Assembly: GCA_030512295.1 (NCBI GenBank)
Contig: JAULSR010000001.1
Span: 7,029,001-7,093,000 of the forward strand
DNA: 64,000 nt
Direction: 5' to 3'
From: Bombardia bombarda
Lineage: Eukaryota; Ascomycota; Sordariomycetes; Sordariales; Lasiosphaeriaceae
Below the pieces are notes generated by a model that did not search any database, was not told the DNA's origin, and saw only the letters and a list, made by a program, of their open reading frames with translations. Below, piece by piece: positions 41,941-53,876 of the stretch. Each line of letters begins with the position of its first letter. Within the stretch, counting starts at the first letter, position 1. The translations under genes were made by a program, and so were the position numbers.

Positions 41941-43171
41941 ATGCTGCCCTTAGGACTGCCCAGGAACTCGGGCGCCGCTTCCCCCCGGCCGCGCTCCGCA
42001 GCCCACTCGCCAGCCCCCAGGCGCGCCGTGGCGCCGCGCCCAAAGGACTTCTCCTACCTCCTCCGCCCAGAGATCTACCACCCCCTCCCCCCACAAAACG
42101 TCCCCCCTCCCTTCCGCATCTCGCCCAAACAGGCATCCGCCGACACGCCCATCCCCGCGCTGCTCGCCCGCGGGCAGTTCCGCGCCGCGGCCATCGCCGC
42201 CGCCCAAGCCCTCACAACAGGCGGCGTGCTGCCCGGCGGCACCCCACGCCCCGACCCAGCCGACCACGCGCGCATCTTTGAGCTGCTGTACACCCGCCTG
42301 GCCTGCCTGACGCTGATCGACGCCACGCCCCTCGCGGCGCAGGAAGTGAAGGCGCTCGAGGACCTGAACAGCGCCTACTACCTCGACGAGGCGACGGGCC
42401 GGCACCTGGTGCCCTGGGAGCTGCGCGTGCTCAACGTGCGGCTGCAGGCGCTCGGCTTCGGCGACCCCCGCCGCTCCGTCATGAGCCTGTACGACCTGGC
42501 GCGGGAGGCGCGCACGCGGCTGGCGGACGCGACGGCGCGGCATGACAACTCGGCGCGGGAGCTGTGGAAGGACCGGCTGGCGGATGTCGGGATGCGCGTT
42601 GCCGGGGCGCTCGTGGAGATGGAGGATCTGCCTGGCGCGGCGCACCATCTTGCTTCGCTGACGGACCGCGGGGACGGGAAGCTGGTGATGGCCAAGGCGC
42701 TGCTGTGGCTGCATCTTGGGGATGTGGACGCTGCGAGGGAGTGTGTCGAGACGGAGAGGGCGGATGAGACGGCGGAGAGGGTTGTTGCTGCGCTGTGTGA
42801 TATGGCTGATGGCGAGTATGAGGCTGCGCTGGCGCAGTGGGGCGAGTTGAGGGGGCAGTCTGATGACGAGATGGTGGGCGTGAATATGGCTGTGTGCTTG
42901 CTGTATGTGGGCAGGATGCAAGAGGTATGTCTGAGGTTTTGTCACTGTATGAGTGACTTGACGACTGACAACCATTTAGGGCAGAGCATTGCTCGAAAGT
43001 CTGGTGGATAAAGGCCAGTCCTCGCACACACTTTTGTTTAATCTTACAACCATGTATGAGCTATGTACAGAGCGGTCGCGGACGTTGAAGATCAAGCTAT
43101 CTGAGAAGGTGGCGACCATGGATGAGACGCCAAACGGATGGGAGAAGGCCAACGCAGACTTTAAACTGTAG
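41941..43171 (+). CDS. TRAPP complex subunit TRAPPC12-like (TPR) protein
   Basis: Two exons: 41941..42924 and 42980..43171, intron 55 nt (GTATGT...TAG); 391 residues. Seen: KDFSYLLRPEIYHPL, FRAAAIAAAQALTTGG, ARIFELLYTRLACLTLIDAT, AQEVKALEDLNSAYYLD, LVPWELRVLNVRLQALGFGD, then helical TPR-type pairs, and a closing TTMYELCTERSRTLKIKL with WEKANADFKL. These match the fungal TRAPPC12 family, a TPR subunit of the TRAPP tethering complex acting in ER-Golgi traffic. It starts at the first ATG in frame; upstream codons are open but have no ATG. The exon 1 sequence is very GC-rich, so long antisense frames overlap it and are not real. Confidence 0.88.
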
Positions 43172-43825
43172 GAAGGGCAAGAGTTCGATAACAGGCTGCA
43201 TTCTATACTAATGATACAATGCCCATTCGGATCCGAATTTTGGTCTACGTCAGCTTCTGCAGCAGACAAGTGAATGTAGGAGACCTCGACACAACGCGTT
43301 TGATGGGGACAAAGCCGGCTGTGGAAAGCTGTGGGTGAACGAGCGGTGGTCTCATGATGTACGAAGATATTACAACCGTGTTGATGGGTGCGTTGTGTTC
43401 AATACTTTAGTAAAACTATGGAGACTGGGTGAAAGATCCGCGAGATAGTGGTATGCGGGAATGTTCCGGTTCAATGAAATCAACCGAGCTTTACTGTTAT
43501 TACTAAGAACTAAAGTGCATATATCATAGGTAAGTAGTGTCCTGAAGTTTCATGTAAAATCTCGACCTCAGGGCAGGAGTTGGTATCAATTCCACCATGA
43601 ATAGTATAAAGTAAAAGACAAATCATTACCAGCCAGCCCGCGAAGAACGCCTGGCACCGGCGCCATCCATCCATCCCTATCCTACCCACCAGCAAAACAA
43701 AACCCGAACGCCATCGACATCGACATGGAGACGAGCACAAAATAACTAAACCCCGCGCCGCCACTACCAAACAAGCATTCGCTACCCGCCATCAACCCAG
43801 CCAGCTAGAATAAATAAAGAACCTC
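43172..43825. other. Intergenic
   Basis: Convergent 3' ends; no coding sequence recognised. Confidence 0.5.
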
Positions 43826-45122
43826 TTACTTGGGCAAAGAATTACTATACGGCTCATACGCCGTATCCAAATCCCTCGTCGGCCTCTGCCCACCGCCGCC
43901 CATCGACACCAGCGGGATATTACCACCGCCGCCGCCGCCGCTGCCGCCATTGTGTCCACCACCATACCCCCCATGGGAGTACTCGTCCTGCGCGGCCCAG
44001 TCGCCATCGTCCAGCCTCTGGCGCACGCCGCCGCCGCCATCCGGCGACGGCGAGCCGACCCTCAGCGCCCGCTGCTGCCCCGTGACATCGGTGCGCACCA
44101 GCGCCGGCTGGCCCTCGCCCAGCGCCACGTACTTGTGCTTATTGACAAACGGCAGCTTGCCGAGCAGTCCGCCGACCTTGCTCTCATTCTTCCTACCGGG
44201 CACTATCCCCGCAGCACCAGCATCGCCATAGAGCAGCCCGCCCTCCTTCCCGCCGACGCTGCGCGCAATCGGGCCGCGGCGGCCGCGGGGCAAAGCGGGG
44301 CCGCTGCTGCTGCGAATGCGGACGACGAACGCCGCGGCAGCGAGCAGCGCGAGCGCAAACGCGACGAAGCTGAGCGCGACGGGGACGTTGCCGAGCGAGC
44401 TGGTGAGGCCTGCTGAGCTGGAGAAGTCGTCGTTGAAGGCGGCGTTGACGTTTCTGAAGATGACGACGGACGCGATGCTCGCGGCGAGGAGGAGGATGGC
44501 GGCGAGGGAGGTGGTGATGGCGCCGAGCGGGGCGGCGGACAGGCAGGCGGCGAGGGTGGAGAGGACGAGGAGGATGGCGGAGAAGACGTAGGCGCCCGCG
44601 AGGAAGCGGCTCGTGCGGGAGTAGCTTGACAGAGAGGAGAGGAGCTGGTCCGAGTAGGTGCCCTGGAGGGAGGTGCCGTCGAGGCGGAGGTCCGCGGGCG
44701 GGTTGAACCAGGCGCCGACGCGGGGGTTGGCGCACGAGATGGAGCCGTCGGGGAAGTGGGCACATGTGGTGAGCAGGGAGATTGTGTACGAGGAGGCGAG
44801 CCCGAGGGTGGAGGCGGTGGAGGGCTGGCCGACGAAGTCGCCGCCTGAGACGGTAGAGAGATCTTTGAGGAAGGTAGAAGAGGCGAGCTTGGCGGGGATG
44901 GAGAGGTTTGTTGTGTCGGTCTGCGGTTGGGATTGGGGGTTAGTATTTTGGTGGTGGTTTTTGTCAGAGGTGGGGCGGATGGCTTACCTTGAGGTAGTAG
45001 ATTTGGGTCAAGGAGTTGTTGACTCCCGCGAGGAGCAGGAGGAGTATCAAGACGAACGAGAGGAGGCAGAAGACGGCGGGGAGGAAGTTCAGCGCCGGCT
45101 GGCGCAACGACCGTGGTGCCAT
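43826..45122 (-). CDS. SUR7/PalI family membrane protein
   Basis: Two exons: 44988..45122 and 43826..44920, intron 67 nt; 409 residues. Topology is classic for the family: a first transmembrane segment (FLPAVFCLLSFVLILLLLL), the NNSLTQIYYLKTDTTN start of the extracellular loop, an ectodomain with two Cys, then three more membrane segments (FLAGAYVFSAILLVLSTLAA, AITTSLAAILLLAASIASVV, NVPVALSFVAFALALLAAAA). The cytosolic tail of about 150 residues is Gly- and Arg-rich with a poly-Gly run and ends AYEPYSNSLPK. SUR7/PalI proteins sit in the plasma membrane at eisosomes, or sense ambient pH (PalI); which applies here cannot be decided. Confidence 0.88.
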
Positions 45123-46966
45123 CTTGATGTTTGCGACAGTCAATGAAAGACGACGGGATACTACTTGCAGGAGTGTTGTTTGGCTTGGTGTTAGGAGCTC
45201 GAGGAGGCTATCCGCGAGAATTAGGAAGGAAAGAAAGATTATTTTCAATCAATCACCGAGCACCACATATACAGGCCAAATGAAGAAAATTCGAGCCCTG
45301 TTGGCTACGGATAAGGCGGGGCGACAGAAGTATGTATATGGGCAGCCACTGGTGTGGCAGACGTCAAGGTGTCACAAGTCTAGGTCCAGGGGTCTTGGAT
45401 GGATGCAGGAGGCCGAGATGCAAATGTGCCGTAGGGCCAGTGCAGCTGCTGGCCAACATGGAACTAACAAATAAAACGGGCGGAAATCACTGACCCGCTC
45501 AGCTGCAGTTGACGTGAGGAGCATTGGCGGAGGAGGATGGAGGAGGATGGAGAAGGCTGCGCCCATTCGCGAAGAAACGGAAGACATGCAGGCCGAGGAC
45601 AAAATTAACTGACAACGGCATATGTGGGCAAATTGTGGGCTTTGCCCGATCAATGAGAAGGTCGGGATGAGATGCATCCGTGTGGCGCTACGCTTTGCCC
45701 ACACACCCAGTAAAAGTGCTAGAACAGGCAGGTTGACCGACTTTTGTTTTCTTTGATGAACTGGCTACCCCCCGGCTAAAAAAGGGTCCTGTTTGACCGT
45801 TGAGAAAAGACAGTTAAGCGCTTACCCGCGATTCCGCTCACACAGCCGCTAGCGGGTGAGCAACAGGGTACCTATCCAGCATCTCTTTGACAGAGCAACG
45901 AGCTAAGCCAAGCTCTATTCTAGTCCAGGTTCCCAAGTCATGATTATCTATCTGGCAATAAATTCATCAGGATAGAGATGGCTGGCTGGGCAAGGGATTT
46001 TTAAAAACATGTCAGCAGCATGACCTCTCCCTTAATGTGGGCACAGCTCACTCTCATACATCCCAAGGCTCCCCGTAGAATCCTTTGTGTAGGTGACGGA
46101 GGCACGACGTTTAAGGTAGCTGCCAAGTTCACCACCTACCTTACTAAAAGTATCGCGCTTAGATTTGCGATTGTGGCGCTGTTGGAGGAGGGTCGGTTCG
46201 TTGGATCCGGTGGGCGGAGTTGATTCATGATGGAAGTGCCCGTTGAAGAATCATGGACAGCACGTGGGTGCCAATGTTCTTTTGGTGGGTGACAGGTTCT
46301 CGTCCAATGTTTGACGTTTCACATTCATTTAACATGGCGTGATTTTTGACGATCATGGATTTGCTCTGGAACTTGGGATAAGGTACCACGACCTCACACA
46401 GTATACGACGTGGGACTTGGTGGGGCGCAGCTCTAGACTTGGGTGGAGGTTGCTTTGGGGCGGGCGGGTGGGTGTGGGCTGGTAAAGGCTAACCTGCTGT
46501 GGCAGGGGGCCTGCAGGGCCAATGGGCCAAAGTCAGCCCGAAATAGCCTACCATCCCTGCCCCCGCGCCATGGTTAGAGGGGACTAGTAGGCCGCATGCA
46601 GCCTTGAGGGTCTCGTCCGTCTTTGTCAAGCTCAATTTCGATGCAGGGTTACACAGGGGACTAACAGGGGTGGGGGGGGGGGGAAGAGAAGTTCTTGGCA
46701 GCCACACGGATGCATGGAATTCCATGGGTTGGGATTCGTCGAGGCTCGTCGCGATGCCGTTGATGGCTTGGGCTGCAGCAAACTGCAGCAGAAAGGGCCC
46801 CAAAGTTAAATAACTGCGTCCCCACGCACAACGCCGTCTAATCCGTTTGCGCATCAATTTCACAGCCAGCGTGAATTCTTCTTCTTTATCTTTTCAGGGT
46901 ATTGTCGTTAATATTATCATTATCAAGCCCACTTACATCACCACATCAGTCTCTCATCAGCTCAAG
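45123..46966. other. Intergenic, ~1.8 kb
   Basis: Promoters of two divergent genes. Short frames at 45372, 46020 and 46489 have no recognisable domain. A G10 run lies near 46672. The last 60 bases before the cupredoxin gene are a C/T/A-rich leader. Confidence 0.5.
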
Positions 46967-49079
46967 ATGCGGTCCGTATTCAGGGCGTTTCTGCCCACCG
47001 CGGCCCTCCTGGCGTCCATCGCTGAGGCTGCCCACTACACAGTCACCGTTGGTAAAGGGGGTCTGAAATTTGACCCCGAGAACCTGGTGGCTGCTCCTGG
47101 CGATACGGTGGAATACCAGTTCTTTGCAAAGGTTTGATCCTCGATCCACACCATGGCAAACTAATAGGCCATTGGAGCTTACAAGAAAACACAGAAACAC
47201 TCGGTGGTGCAGTCGAGCTTTGCCGAGCCTTGTAAACCGCTGGCTGCTGGTGGCTTCTTCTCTGGCTTCACACCCACCGACTCGCCCGACACGGCCGCCC
47301 GAACCACCTTCACCATCACGGTCAACGACACGAAGCCTATCTGGGCATACTGCAGCCAGACCACTGGCGATCATTGCCAGAACGGCATGGTGCACTCCAT
47401 CAACGCGTGAGTACCTAATCTTCCTCTGTAGAACCTCCATGTTGACTTTTCGACCCGTCTGGCAGCCCTACAAGTGGAACAAACACGCTCGATGCCTTCC
47501 GGAACCTAGCCAAGGCGGCTGCCAAGCCCAGCACCTCGCCTCCTGATCTGCTTCCAGTCGGCGGACTTCGCAAGCTGCGCGTCGACGTCGGTCTTGGTGG
47601 GAATCTGACCTTTACGCCAAGCAACATCACCGAGTTGGCACGGACCGTTGTCGAGTTCAGCTTCAACCCCAAGAACCACTCGGTCGTGCAGTCCAACTTT
47701 GCCAACCCATGCCAGCCGCTTGACCAGGGCTTCAGCAGTGGTTTTATCCCGACCGCTGTCTCTCCCTCGGGCGCTCTGTTCGACATTGTGATCAAGGACA
47801 ACACCACCCCCATCTGGTTCTACTGTGCCCAGACCAACAACAACCACTGTCAAAAGGGCATGGTCGGCAGCATCAACGCGTAAGTGGCACCCCACCTCAG
47901 AGAAAATCTGGCCGAAACAGCGACTGACATGACACCCACCACAGCCCTGCCACCGGCAACACCCTCCAGGCCTTCATCGACAAAGCAACCACCGCCCCGC
48001 CTAGCACCATCCCGCCGCAGGCCCCCATCGGCGGCACCATGACCATCAACGGCACCGTCATCACCTCCTTCAACGGCGCCGTCTTCAACCCCAGCGCCAA
48101 CACCCCGCCACCCCCCGCCGACGGCAACGCCACCGTCCCCAGCCCGGGAACCCCCCTGCCCCCCCAAGTCCCCGGCATGGCCGGCGGCGGCCAGCCAGCC
48201 AACTACAACTGGGGCAACAACATGACCGACCTCGCCACCGAGTTCCTCCAGCTGCTCCAGTTCCTCGACGACATCCTCCTCGAGGTCCTCTTCCTCGGCC
48301 ACGCCAACCTCGCCACCGGCGGCGCCTGGGCCGGCGTCTACCCCAAGTCCATCGTCGACACCATCGGCGCCATGTCGGCGCAGGCCCTCGTGCACCGCTC
48401 CGCCGCCACCGACTGCCTGCAGCACTTCCAGAAGCCGCTGCACGGGTCCTGCAGCTACAAGCTGCAGGACGCCAGCGTCACCACCAACGTCGACGGCTTC
48501 CTGCACGCCGCGCTGACGCTGCTGCTGCTCGAGATCGGCCTGCTGACCGACATATCCGCGCTCATCGCCGCCGGCGACCCCTGGCTCGTGCCCATCCTTG
48601 TGACCGAGGTCGGCGCCAAGAGCAGGATGACGGCCGTGGTCAACATGATGCAGAACCACATTGCCGCCGCCGCGCCGCGCGAGGTCATGATCCCCGCCCC
48701 GCTGGCGTGGAGCTACGCGACCACGCACTACGTGCGGGACTGCCAGGGGCCGGCGGTCGCCGGCATGCCCGACAAGACGTGGCCGACGCTGGAGGTGACG
48801 GCGACGCAGGCGGCTGCTGCTGGCGGGGGCAGGACGACGGGCATCACGGTCCAGTTTGACGGCGCTGGGAGTGCGGGGAGCAAGTATCTCGCGTGGGTTG
48901 GCCCGTGGGGCGGGCTGCAGTTCACGGACCTGGCGGCGGACGGCACGGCGAGCGTGCCGACCGAGCTGTTTGGCCATGTGTGGATCGTGGTGGTGAGCAA
49001 GAAGGACGGGGTCAAGCTGCAGGATCTGCCGGGCGTGACGGTGGCGGGGCCGGAGATTCTGTGGGTCAGCGGGCTGTAG
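46967..49079 (+). CDS. Secreted protein with two cupredoxin domains and a ferritin-like C-terminal domain
   Basis: Four exons: 46967..47131, 47195..47406, 47466..47879, 47945..49079 (641 residues); phases agree. A signal peptide (MRSVFRAFLPTAALLASIAE) is followed by cupredoxin 1 (HYTVTVGKGGLKFDPENL, KHSVVQSSF, WAYCSQTTGDHCQNGM) and cupredoxin 2 (NHSVVQSNF, WFYCAQTNNNHCQKGM). Each keeps a His, then Cys, His and Met in the order of a type 1 copper site. Introns fall at the same place (SINA/P) after each domain, so the module was duplicated. After a Pro-rich linker, residues about 330-640 hold a helical domain (EFLQLLQFLDDILLEVLFLG, FLHAALTLLLLEIGLLTD) resembling Rds1-type ferritin-like proteins. 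It is likely extracellular or in the wall, with a role in metal or redox chemistry inferred only. Confidence 0.85.
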
Positions 49080-49583
49080 GTACCAGATGGTCAAGGGATG
49101 ATGATATGATTGATTAATGTTTAGATATGGTACTGGCGGGTAAAGGTCTGAGGGATGGATGGGTTTGCTTTGGGCGTTTTATATGGTCTGGTGGCCTCTT
49201 GATATGACAGGGAACTGGCGCTAGCTTTACGCGAGGGATATGGAGGGACTGGATGGTGATGATCGGGAAAAATACTTGTGACTTTGACCTAATGCTAGTA
49301 TATAGGACAGTTGCGCGGGTACTACGATAATCGGTATGCTTTATCTCTTACTTTCTAGTGTTTGCGTTTATCTTCCGTGCATTCCACTCATATTAAAGGT
49401 ACCTTTGATAATGCTCCAATCTTTTACATGTCTCTGTAAAGCTAGTAGTACTCTAAGTGGTCTATTTTTTGTTCAAATCATAACATCAGGACGGCGTAAT
49501 AACCATAGACAAGGTTCTATACCCCAAACAACAACACCCGGAACAACTCCCCCAACCTCCATCCCAACATCCCCCATCACACA
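49080..49583. other. Intergenic
   Basis: Convergent 3' ends; nothing recognised. Confidence 0.5.
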
Positions 49584-50665
49584 TCACAACAGCATCTTCC
49601 TAACCAACTCCACCTCCTCCGCCGTCCCACAAACCAGCCCTCCCCGCTCATCGCAATTCTCCACCGCCCTCTCCAGAACATCACTCCCATCCCTCGGATC
49701 AACCGCCCTTCCACCAGCACACTCGACAACCAGCGCCAGCGGACACAGCTCATACAGCCTCCGCAGCTTCGCCTTGCTCGCCCCCGTCACCGGCGACAGG
49801 TAAATCCCATGCCCCTTGACCAACGCATGCACCACATCAGGCACCAGCCCGCCGCTGTACCGCAGCGTGTACTTGTTCTGAATATAATGCGCGACGAGCG
49901 CCATGTACTTGGGGTCCTCGGCCGCCGCGCGCAGGTTGGCCGGCGCAAAGTAGCGCGTCTTCACTCCACCACCGACATCGGCAAGCCTGACCCGCGGCCG
50001 CACAATCTCGCACTCGCGCACGCCGCCGTCGCCCAGCCCGACCTCGAAGCACGCCGAGGGCTCGGCGGCGCCCGGCACGCGCACCGCCACGATGGCCGTC
50101 GTGCGCGGGCCGTAGACGCCCAGAACAGCGGCGATCTGCTTCGCGCCGGGGGACTGGGAGAGCGCCGACGGCCCGTCCCAGATGCCGATGATGGTGCCGA
50201 CGGTCCAGTTGGGCGCGATGATGGAGCTGCCGTCGAGGGGGTCGAAGGCGATTGTGTATTGCTCTTTCGCTGCCGCTTCTTCTTCTTCTTCTTCTTCTTC
50301 TTTTTGGGCTGTTGACGACGACGACGAGGAAGAAGATGGAGAGGCGACGACGGGCCGCTCAACGGGGTCCTCCTCGCTGCTGGCTGTCACGACGCAGGGA
50401 CATCTCGCGAGGGCGATGCGCACGAGGTCCTCTGCGACGACGTCGACGTTGAGCTGGTCGTCGCCGAAGGAGTTGGCCGTGCCGGCGAGGGAGACCTGCT
50501 GGGAGTTGCGGAGCGCCTTGGCGATGTCGGAGATGCCCTGCAGGATGGAGGGGATGAGAGACTGGGTCAGGGCTGAGCGGGTGGCGGGCGGGAGGCCGAG
50601 GGAGGAGAGGTGCGCGATGAGGGCGGGGGATGCGGATATGGTGGAGGGGGGTCGTTGATGGTCAT
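49584..50665 (-). CDS. Class I fructose-1,6-/sedoheptulose-1,7-bisphosphatase-like protein, apparent one-base frameshift near start
   Basis: From about 50640 to the stop the frame is continuous: NSQQVSLAGTANSFGDDQLN, VVAEDLVRIALARCP, FDPLDGSSIIAPNWTVGTII (the metal-binding DPLDGSS), TLRYSGGLVPDVVHALVKGH, and KLRRLYELCPLALVVECAGG, as in FBPase class I. It removes the 1-phosphate of sugar bisphosphates in gluconeogenesis or related sugar routes; it is divergent enough that sedoheptulose bisphosphate is as likely a substrate. The ATG (50665..50663) starts MTIND but the frame shifts at a C6 run (50646..50651); a seventh C would restore NDPPSTISAS. Without it the protein would need a non-ATG or later start. 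An inserted Ser8/Glu8 stretch precedes the active-site motif. Confidence 0.75.
50274..50303. repeat. TTC/GAA trinucleotide microsatellite inside the FBPase-like gene
   Basis: About ten TTC units on the plus strand, giving eight Glu in a row in the protein. It is followed by a Ser-coding run, so the whole low-complexity insert sits between EEDPVERPV and YTIAFDPLDG. Confidence 0.85.
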
Positions 50666-51722
50666 TCTAGCGGTAGGGACTGAGGAGGTTTATGAGTGGA
50701 ATAGGGGTAGGTATGGGGGTAAATATTAATATAAATTTGGTTGAGCGAGATGAGTGTTGATTTTGGGATGTGGTATTGATCAGGAGACGATTGTGATGAA
50801 AAAGGTTAGACTCGATGTTTGGGAATTCCGAAACTCGCTTGCTTCTGAACGAACCACCCCTGTATCCACTCAAGATGACATAGCTTCCGTCCACTGGGGT
50901 TAGGGTTAGGCAAGGAGAAACATCAACTGAGTTCCCAGCCCACAAGCCAAAGCGAAATAAACCAGTGGGTTTGGAGTTTTAGCATGTTTGTGTTAGTTTA
51001 TGATTGTCATTGTCATCTGTCATGTTTTCTGTGTTTATTTGGGGAGTTAATGTGAATGCCAACGTAAATTGAAACGGCCGCAAACACGTCGTTAAGCAGC
51101 CCGGAGATGAAATCTCAACAACTGTGTTCCTGTTTGCTAAGGGAAAGATTATTCCACACCTTGAAAATTAAATTTACTTGTCTATGGTCATTTAAGCTTA
51201 AGTGGTTCTAGCCACTCAAGGTTGAAGACCAAGGGCGAAATTTGACCAGTCAATTGGCATGAGTATGTTCTCGAGATCGACAAAGGGCTCTCGTTATGTC
51301 TTATAGGGATGCTGCTGTACTATATACTATATTAATTAATAGGATTATATAGCGAGTAATCGGCTTAGGACGAGATCCAAGAACTCAGAGCTCTCCTGTG
51401 AGTTTCTGTCAACAGTAAAGCACCCAAGTTCCTAACACTGGATCAACAAACAGTTCTACCACAAGTTCGTCACAAGACCCAATCGTTGCTCGGCAACATT
51501 TCGTCTGACATGTTCTCAAGCTCCTGCTCCTGGCCAAGACCAAAAATCAGCAGGGAGTGCCTAACCGTTAAGGCCTTCCTTACCCATAAATTATTTCCTC
51601 CCCATTTACTTGCGTCGATCATGTTTCCAAGAAAAATCACAAAGCAATCTCACGCAGAACAGCAGATTTTTTAACTAGTTATCAAGGCAGCCTGAACATT
51701 TTGAGCAATCAGCATCGCTAAT
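50666..51722. other. Intergenic, divergent promoter region
   Basis: About 1 kb, AT-rich in the middle (51300-51360). No coding sequence recognised. Confidence 0.5.
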
Positions 51723-52704
51723 ATGCCCAAAAAGGCTTCGAAAGAATGTAAGTTTATATCGCTCGCCTACACATAGCAGCAGCCACCAAATACCTCGGCC
51801 CGCGCTCTGACACCAAAGCAAAGCCGTCAGCATGGGCTCACGAAAAAGAAAGGCGGCCAGCTCTACGGACAACTCTCGTTCGCGCAAGCGGAAGGCCTCA
51901 GCCCCAGCTCCCGGCGAGTCAGAGGCGCAACACAACGTGCAGCTGCCCCTGAAGATGCCGCGCCTCGTCTACATCCACCAGGACGCCCTCATCGACAGCC
52001 GGGTGATGCTGCAACACGGCGTCACAAACACCATCAAGAAGTTCCGGCCGCGGCGCACCACCTTCCCCACCGCGCCGCAAATCCTGTCCGCCTTCGAGAC
52101 GCACAGGAATCTGGAGGACATCTGGTTCGAGTTCGGCGTCGGCGCGCGTAGTACGCCCAAGCACGTCGCGGACTGGACGGCCGAGTTTGCGCGGCTGTAC
52201 GACACCGAGGGCGTCGACCTGCTGACCGTCTACCCCAAGACACGGGAGCTCCTCGCCGAATTCGAGGCCCACAACGTCCCTGTGATTGTGGCTGTTACGA
52301 ACAACCTGGAGCTGGTGGACCATGTCCTCAAGGAGCATGATCTGCTGGGTTTGGTCGCGAGCTACGTCAAGTACAAGCCGTCGTATCAGGAGAGCGAGCC
52401 GGAGGCTTTTCGAGATAGTTTTGATGGGCAGGTCAAGCCGTGGTTTGACGGGGAGCTGCGGGGATACTATTTGGCGAACGGTGCGGCGGAGGGTGCGGCG
52501 GAGGGGGAGAGGCAGCCCATCAACGCTGAGGATGTGCTTGTGGTGACGACGGCCGCTCGCCACTTGAGCATCGCGAATGACATCGGGGCCAAGAAGTGCT
52601 TGATCCACCTTAGCGACAAGGCCGTTGCTGAGCCTGTTGATGTTGTTGTCGGGAGCACGGAGGAGCTCATGGAACTACTCGACGTCCCAGTCCTGGCAAA
52701 ATGA
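51723..52704 (+). CDS. HAD-fold-like protein with degenerate active site and nuclear-localisation-type N-terminus
   Basis: Two exons: 51723..51747 and 51824..52704, intron 76 nt (GTAAGT...AAAG); 301 residues. The N-terminal 40 residues hold two SRKRKA clusters, a likely nuclear localisation signal. The rest follows the HAD layout: LVYIHQDALIDSRVM where FDxDGTL should be, a helical cap, VYPKTRELLAEFEAHNVPVI with VAVTNN (motif II), and LVVTTAARHLSIANDIGAKK (motif IV region). Both catalytic Asp of motif I are absent, so phosphatase activity is unlikely and a binding role may remain. A single-exon start at the ATG at 51832 is also possible. Confidence 0.72.
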
Positions 52705-53876
52705 GCACCACTCAATTTCCACGCGTACATAAGTGGAAACTCCAGTAATTAAGTATTTTCACGCCCTTCGAAAGTGTCTAACTCAATGCGAAGAGTTGTC
52801 AAAGGAAATAGCTCATGACCCTCCCTGATCATTGTGCGAAGAAGTGGCGGAAGCGACAAAAAAAGTGCAGCTCCGCACTCCAGTGTACATACCCGCGCCA
52901 GTAGATCTGTTATGAGACGAGTTCCCCTCGAATGTTTACATGACGAACATGAATTCCACAAATAGCGGGTCCTTTGACAAAAACAGGACTGAGGCCACGC
53001 CTAAGCCGTGCCTTCCTGATATACATATGAGCCCTAAACAACTGGGCCATCTGAGTCGAGTCCCCCACTTCTCCTGGCAGAGACAGGTATGGCTGACGAG
53101 AATGGCACGCAACGCGTCCAGGAGGCTTCTGCGAGTGATGCGATTTGGCTGGTTGAAAACCTCCTGGAAAGGTATGTTAGCCCTAGGAATGTGGCACGTT
53201 TTTATTGTTGTTGGTCTGTCAATAAATGGAGCCTACTATTACCAGCCAACAGCTACTGTTCCTCTCTCTAACATCTACTAAGCTTTAAGAGAGTGTTTCG
53301 ACGACGCGATGGGGGAAGGCGGTGATGGATACTACTGGTGACATTCTGTTCAGATTCATGTGGGGACAGCAACATTGCGGCTCGGCTTCCCCAATGTGGG
53401 AAAATGGGGTTGCATGTCTTTATATCCGGCCCAGAGTACCAAAATTCCGCATCCTACCTTTGATCTGACTTGCATCTGCCGGATTGCGCTTTCCCCCTTT
53501 CTGCCATGATGCAGACTGTCCCGCTCACATCACCACATCCGATTCAATACATTTCGGCTGGATTGGATTGAAGCACACGACCAGGGCCACTCGCATGGGG
53601 TGACAGAAACTGGGGGTCGTGGGTAGTGGGAGAAGATAAGGGGTCCCTTTCCCACTGTTCGATCTTTGTTTATTGTACTAACAATACCTTGTACGTGTGT
53701 TTTATTGCTGTTGATTGTTCTTGCCTCATATCGTTTGGGTAACGTACATTGGTTTGCTTGCGCTGACTGACGTTAGTGTTACCGTCACTTCAGCCGCTCT
53801 TTGCCCTTTACACCCCTAACTTTTATCCTAGACGCGCACCTAAGCAACACCATCCGTAAACAGCAAGACATTCAAC
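52705..53876. other. Intergenic, possible small gene remnant
   Basis: At 53089 an ATG in fair context opens MADENGTQRVQEASASDAIW, LVENLLER, then a GTATGT donor, but no matching second exon was found. Otherwise the region is the upstream part of the F-box-like gene, with a C/A-rich leader at its end. Confidence 0.35.

Noticed and set aside
41950..42975. 341-codon antisense frame over the TRAPPC12-like gene
   Set aside because: Mirror of a GC-rich coding exon; no domain, while the plus strand matches TRAPPC12.
47850..49094. 414-codon antisense frame over the cupredoxin gene
   Set aside because: Gly/Val/Arg-rich shadow of exon 4; no start context or domain.
52940..53281. Small frames including MADENGTQRV at 53089
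   Set aside because: Fair start and a GTATGT donor, but no second exon could be joined in frame; left as a note only.
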